Positions 60,549 to 64,000 of a DNA stretch of 64,000 nt are shown here, one piece after another (the stretch's first letter is position 1; every line of letters begins with the position of its first letter). The position numbers were made by a program, and so were the translations under genes. The notes beneath the pieces were generated by a model. It searched no databases and was not told the DNA's origin. It saw only the letters and a program-made list of their open reading frames with translations. This stretch comes from JALHUB01 sp963719465 (lineage in GTDB: Bacteria; Chloroflexota; Dehalococcoidia; DSTF01; JALHUB01): the NCBI GenBank assembly GCA_963719465.1, contig OY970386.1, positions 124,001 to 188,000 on the forward strand, written 5' to 3'.

Positions 60549-60950
60549 TTATGCGGCCATCTTCTGCCGCTGCTTCCTCACGTACTCGGCGGCGCTGCGA
60601 ACTTCCTTCTTGAACTGGTCGTAGTCGTAGTCCAGCCCCTGGATATAGGTGCTCCAGCCAGACACCGCCTTCGAGAAATGCACGGCGTCCTCGATTTCGG
60701 CGTCGGTGGCCCCCTCCAGCTTGGCCATCTCACGGTGGAAATAGATGCAGTAGCGGCACTTCGTCGCGGCTGCAATCCCCAGTCCAATAAGCTCGCGGTA
60801 CTTGTTCGGCACCGGTCCAGGCTCGATCTGAGTCGCCTTGAACAGCCCCCACTCCAGTTCGAGGCTCGAGTCCGAAAGCGCTTTCAGGAAGCCCGGTACC
60901 GTCCCCATCATGCTTTCGATTTCCTTGTAGACTGCGTCTCTGCTCATCAT
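60549..60950 (-). CDS. Carboxymuconolactone-decarboxylase / AhpD-like protein
   Basis: From an ATG after GGAGGAAAAAGG the protein is 133 residues: YKEIESMMGTVPGFLKALSD, ELIGLGIAAATKCRYCIYFH and REMAKLEGATDAEIEDAVHF. The CxxCxxxH in KCRYCIYFH is the AhpD-type redox centre, which handles peroxides or disulphides. The longer frame upstream has no ribosome site. It stands alone and convergent to the aldolase gene. Confidence 0.88.
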   Translation of the reverse strand: MMSRDAVYKEIESMMGTVPGFLKALSDSSLELEWGLFKATQIEPGPVPNKYRELIGLGIAAATKCRYCIYFHREMAKLEGATDAEIEDAVHFSKAVSGWSTYIQGLDYDYDQFKKEVRSAAEYVRKQRQKMAA

Positions 60951-61176
60951 CCTTTTTCCTCCTCCGTCCCCTTTGGAACAACTAAGCGTAACTCCGCGAC
61001 GTGCGCTTCGCGTGACCGTCGCGGCCTCTTCCATGCCAGTCGCGTGCAGGAGCCAGGCCTCACGTCCTGGCGCGCGCGGCTTTAGGGGTTACCGCCGCCG
61101 CTTATCAGGGATTGGCCGAACAGCCACCGCGCCTCTCGACGACCAGAATTGAATCGCACGTTCGACGACTGCCGTC

Positions 61177-61974
61177 GTGCGACTCTCTTCTCTTTTGCCG
61201 AGGTCGGTTTTGCGACGCTATTTGCGGGCTTCGAAGCGTTATGGGGCGTTGGCGGCATTCCTCGTCCAGATCGCCGCTGCGGCGCTGCTGCTGAGCGCGA
61301 CACCGCATGCCGCCGCCGCAAGCCCCTACGTCAGCGAAGGTCGCCAGGTGGCCGGCAACGTCGAGCGTTTTTCCCAGGTGCTGGCGCTCAGCCAGGTCCC
61401 GCCCACTGTCACCGCCACTCCGACCTCGCGCCCGTTGCCTCCGCCGCCTACCAGCCAGCCGACTCCGACGCCGCGGCCCTACGTGGCGCCCGCATCCGCG
61501 CCCACGCGCCTTCCGCAAGCCGTCCCGCCAACGCGGGCGCCCCTCGCGACTGTTGCGCCGCCGCAGCCCACCCCGGTTCCACCCTCGCAGGGCTGCGACC
61601 GCATAATCCAGGTCGTGAACCAGATACGCGCCCAAGACGGCTTGCCGGCCCTCGTCTACCATCCGCAGCTCGAAGCCGACGCCCAGGCCTACGCCGACTT
61701 CCTGGCCGCCAACGGCGCGATCTCCCACACCGCCGACGGACGCACACTCGACGTTCGCGCCGAAGCGGCCGGCTACACGACCTGGACCGCCCTCGGCGAA
61801 AACCTCGCCGGTGGCTATGCAACGACCGACGACGCGGTCAACGCCTGGATGGCCAGCCCCGGTCACCGCGCCAACATCCTCAACCCGCTTTTCAAAGAGA
61901 CCGGCGTCGGCTGCGCCTGGAACCAGAGCACCTCCTACGGCTCCTTCTACGTGCAGGAATTCGGCGCCCGCTAG
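61177..61974 (+). CDS. Secreted CAP (SCP/PR-1-like) domain protein
   Basis: The 265-residue protein has a long N-terminal signal (YGALAAFLVQIAAAALLLSA, AAA-type cut), a Pro/Thr-rich linker (about residues 75-140, PTPTPRPYVAPASAP) and a C-terminal CAP domain with VNQIRAQDGLPALVYHPQL, ISHTADGRTLDVRAEAAG, GENLAGGYAT, WMASPGHRANILNPLFKETG and a final YVQEFG. Bacterial CAP proteins are secreted, often cell-wall linked, with no known shared activity. The start codon may be GTG at 61177. Linkers of this type recur in the lipoproteins of this window. Confidence 0.88.
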   Translation: MRLSSLLPRSVLRRYLRASKRYGALAAFLVQIAAAALLLSATPHAAAASPYVSEGRQVAGNVERFSQVLALSQVPPTVTATPTSRPLPPPPTSQPTPTPRPYVAPASAPTRLPQAVPPTRAPLATVAPPQPTPVPPSQGCDRIIQVVNQIRAQDGLPALVYHPQLEADAQAYADFLAANGAISHTADGRTLDVRAEAAGYTTWTALGENLAGGYATTDDAVNAWMASPGHRANILNPLFKETGVGCAWNQSTSYGSFYVQEFGAR

Positions 61975-62106
61975 GTTTCCGCCTTCGCAATCGTTCACCT
62001 TTCCTACATGCCGAAGAGTTGTCTCCTCACGCCCGTCTTATGTCTATCGACTACAATAGTTTTACGCGGGGATGTTTCCGCGTCTGGCGAAAAAGAGGTG
62101 AAGCTC

Positions 62107-63324
62107 ATGGCTGAGCAGAGTTACCGGTACATAATCGTCGGCGGAGGGCTGACCGGCGGCGCTGCCGTGGATGGGATCAGAGGGGTCGACGCCAGCGGCC
62201 TGATCCTTCTTATCGGCGAAGAGAACCACCTGCCGTATGACCGCCCGGACCTCACAAAGAAGCTGTGGTTCGGGAAGAAGACGCTGGAGCAGGTCTTCCC
62301 GCACGACCGCCAGCATTTCCTCGACAGGGACGTCGAGATGGCGCTCGGCGACCGCGTCGTCGCCCTCGACGCCGCAAACAAGGAGGTCGTCGACGCCCGC
62401 GGCGAGACCTATCACTACGAGAGGCTCCTGCTGGCCACCGGCGGCATTCCCCGTTCCCTCCCCCTTCCCGGCAGCGACCTGGAGGGCATCTATTACTACC
62501 GCTACCTCGACGACTACCTGCGCATTCGCTCCGAGGCGACGCCCGGGAAGTCGGCGCTGGTTATCGGCGGCGGCTTCATCGGCTCCGAGATCGCCGCCGC
62601 GCTGAACATGCAGGGCGTCGCGGTAACGATGCTCTTCCCCACCGCCTATCTTTGCGACCGCGTCTTCCCGGCTTACCTTGGCGAGGCGATGATGGCACGT
62701 TTTCGCGAGAAGGGCGTCTCGATATTCACCGGCGACGCGCCCAGCGCTTTCGAGAAGCGCAACGGCCGCTTTCTGACGACGACGCGCCAGGGGCGGACGC
62801 TGGAATCGGACATGCTCATCGTCGGCGTCGGCATAGTGCCCGCAACGCAGCTTGCCGAAGACGCCGGCGCCGCCATCGAGAACGGCATCGTCGTCAACGA
62901 ATACCTGGAGACAACGCTGCCGGACGTTTACGCGGCCGGCGACAACGCCTACTTCCCGTATCAGGCGCTGGGCCGCCAGATGCGCGTCGAGCACTGGGAC
63001 AACGCCGTCACGGGTGGCCGCTGGGCCGGACGCAACATGGCCGGCGCCCACGGGCCGTACACGCAGCCGTACACGCACATGCCCTACTTCTTCTCCGATC
63101 TCTTCGAGTTCGGCTACGAGGCGGTGGGCGACGTCGATTCCCGCCTCCGGACCTACGCCGACTGGCAGAAGGAAAACGACACGGGCGTCATCTACTACCT
63201 CGAAGACGGCAAGGTGCGCGGCGCGATGATGTGCAACGTATGGGACAAGGTCGATGCCGCCCGCGACATGATCCGCCGCGGCGAAACGGTTTCGGCGGAA
63301 AGCCTGCGCGGCGTTTTGGTTTGA
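62107..63324 (+). CDS. FAD-dependent pyridine nucleotide-disulphide oxidoreductase (ferredoxin-reductase type)
   Basis: From the ATG at 62107 (ribosome site AGAGGTGA) the protein is 405 residues. It has the FAD loop YIIVGGGLTGGAAVDGIRG, LPYDRPDLTKKLWFGKKTLE, LLLATGGIPRSLPLPG, the NAD(P) loop VIGGGFIGSEIAAALNMQG, ADNA-like AAGDNAYFPYQALGRQMRVE and a small C-terminal domain with a YADW segment. It resembles ferredoxin or rubredoxin reductases and nitrite-reductase-like FAD proteins; the redox partner is not visible. No CxxxxC disulphide pair is seen. Confidence 0.9.
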   Translation: MAEQSYRYIIVGGGLTGGAAVDGIRGVDASGLILLIGEENHLPYDRPDLTKKLWFGKKTLEQVFPHDRQHFLDRDVEMALGDRVVALDAANKEVVDARGETYHYERLLLATGGIPRSLPLPGSDLEGIYYYRYLDDYLRIRSEATPGKSALVIGGGFIGSEIAAALNMQGVAVTMLFPTAYLCDRVFPAYLGEAMMARFREKGVSIFTGDAPSAFEKRNGRFLTTTRQGRTLESDMLIVGVGIVPATQLAEDAGAAIENGIVVNEYLETTLPDVYAAGDNAYFPYQALGRQMRVEHWDNAVTGGRWAGRNMAGAHGPYTQPYTHMPYFFSDLFEFGYEAVGDVDSRLRTYADWQKENDTGVIYYLEDGKVRGAMMCNVWDKVDAARDMIRRGETVSAESLRGVLV

Positions 63325-63347
63325 GGCCGCGCCGGGAGGTGAACGTC

Positions 63348-63668
63348 ATGTCATTGGTCGAAGAGAAAAGCCGGCCCATCGAGAGGAGCGCGCGGCCGCT
63401 CACGAAGCGCGAAGCTGAGGCGTTGGAGCGCGAGGTGCCGTCGTGGTCGCTGATCGACAGCCGGCTCGAAGAAGAGTTCCAGTTCAAGGACTTCGAAGAG
63501 GCGATGGGCTTCGTGGAGCGCGTCGCCAAAATAGCCCGGGAAGAAGACCACCACCCGGACATAGAGCTGTCCTACAACAAGGTCCGGCTCGTCCTCACGA
63601 CCCACAAGATCGGCGGTCTGTCTCGCAATGACTTCATAGTGGCAGCAAAGATAGAGCGCCTGCTATAG
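63348..63668 (+). CDS. Pterin-4a-carbinolamine dehydratase (PCD/DCoH)
   Basis: The 106-residue protein has REAEALEREVPSWSLIDSRL, EEEFQFKDFEEAMGFVERVA, the active site EDHHPDIELSYNKV, VRLVLTTHKIGGLSRNDFI and VAAKIERLL. This is the PCD fold, which recycles the pterin of aromatic hydroxylases or acts as a dimerisation cofactor. The ribosome site is GGGAGGTG. Its position just before a pteridine-reductase-like SDR suggests pterin metabolism. Confidence 0.92.
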   Translation: MSLVEEKSRPIERSARPLTKREAEALEREVPSWSLIDSRLEEEFQFKDFEEAMGFVERVAKIAREEDHHPDIELSYNKVRLVLTTHKIGGLSRNDFIVAAKIERLL

Positions 63669-63701
63669 TTGGGACACGAACAAAGGGAGGGAACCCGCCG
63701 C

Positions 63702-64000
63702 TTGGCCGAAGACCTGCGCGGCAAGACGGCGCTCGTGACGGGCGCCGCGAAACGCGTCGGCGCCGCCATTTCGCTGGCGCTCGCCCGCGAAGGCGCGAAC
63801 GTCGTGGTCCACCACAGCCGGTCGGTGTCAGAGGCGGAGCGGCTGAGGTCCGAGATCGAGGCGATGGACGTGCGCTGCTGGCTCGTGCAGGCGGACTTCG
63901 AGAAGCCGGCCGAGTACGAGACGCTGATCGCCCGCGCCATCGAAGCCGCCGGCTCTCTCGACTTCCTCGTCAACAACGCCTCGCTCTTCACCCTCGACTC
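63702..64000 (+). CDS. Short-chain dehydrogenase (pteridine reductase-like), partial at window end
   Basis: The visible 99 residues start at TTG after GGGAGGG: LRGKTALVTGAAKRVGAAIS (TGxxxRxG, with the Arg of NADPH users), VVVHHSRSVSEAERLRSEIE and LDFLVNNAS with the NNA motif. SDRs such as FolM and PTR1 reduce pterins and use NADPH, and NNAS with Ser is common in enoyl/pteridine reductases. Its place 34 bases after a pterin dehydratase supports, but does not prove, a pterin substrate. The rest lies outside the window. Confidence 0.85.
   Translation, partial: MAEDLRGKTALVTGAAKRVGAAISLALAREGANVVVHHSRSVSEAERLRSEIEAMDVRCWLVQADFEKPAEYETLIARAIEAAGSLDFLVNNASLFTLD

Overview
The window is GC-rich bacterial chromosome with tightly packed genes. 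It carries three tRNA genes, about 62 protein genes (polA and a final short-chain dehydrogenase run off the two ends) and no integrase, insertion sequence or CRISPR array. The gene mix suggests a Chloroflexota-type organism, perhaps Dehalococcoidia-like: Thr/Pro-rich lipoproteins and pilins, an RsbRST stressosome, an unusual type IV pilus operon, hopanoid synthesis and a PadR/HAAS pair. That placement is inference; no rRNA or marker phylogeny is available here.

Layout. 0-10 kb: polA, threonine aldolase, tRNA-Glu, a SnoaL-like protein, an SDR enzyme, tRNA-Gln, gltX (three frameshifts), an NmrA-like protein, rluD, lspA, a lipoprotein and a second tRNA-Glu. 10-12.5 kb: a divergent set that looks like a cold-shock or RNA-handling unit (DEAD-box helicase against a zinc-ribbon protein and an RRM protein). 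12.6-20.7 kb: a DHA2 exporter, a MarR-controlled ABC exporter, and a GT39 / GtrA-GT2 fusion / GDPD operon. 21-24.4 kb: rsbR-rsbS-rsbT-rsbX followed by a histidine kinase that carries an RsbU-like N-terminus, so the stressosome seems to feed a two-component pathway. 24.4-37.6 kb: a 12-gene type IV pilus operon on the minus strand. It includes an 878-residue minor pseudopilin with long Thr-Pro repeats and three C-terminal repeat domains, a shortened prepilin peptidase and a DUF2723 membrane protein.

39.2-54.5 kb: an isoprenoid-hopanoid block (dxs, polyprenyl synthase, fni, hpnH, hpnG, shc, a DUF116 protein), followed by membrane glycosyltransferases, a flippase-like protein and a lipoprotein with an acetoacetate-decarboxylase-like fold. 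A second, almost identical dxs lies in opposite orientation at 54.5-56.4 kb, so the block is bracketed by a 1.87 kb inverted repeat. 56.6-64 kb: thiolase, phosphofructokinase, class II aldolase, an AhpD-like protein, a CAP-domain secreted protein, an FAD oxidoreductase, a pterin carbinolamine dehydratase and a partial SDR.

Two signals run through the whole window. First, eight genes carry reading-frame breaks (ten sites). Four of the sites have the same form, GACGTC read as GACGTTC, and one is proven by comparing the two dxs copies; this points to systematic sequence error more than to decay. Second, many promoters can be read by eye as a TTG-like -35, a 17-base spacer and a -10 often written TAGACT, TATAAT or CATAAT. 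At least two genes (polA, marR) appear to be leaderless.
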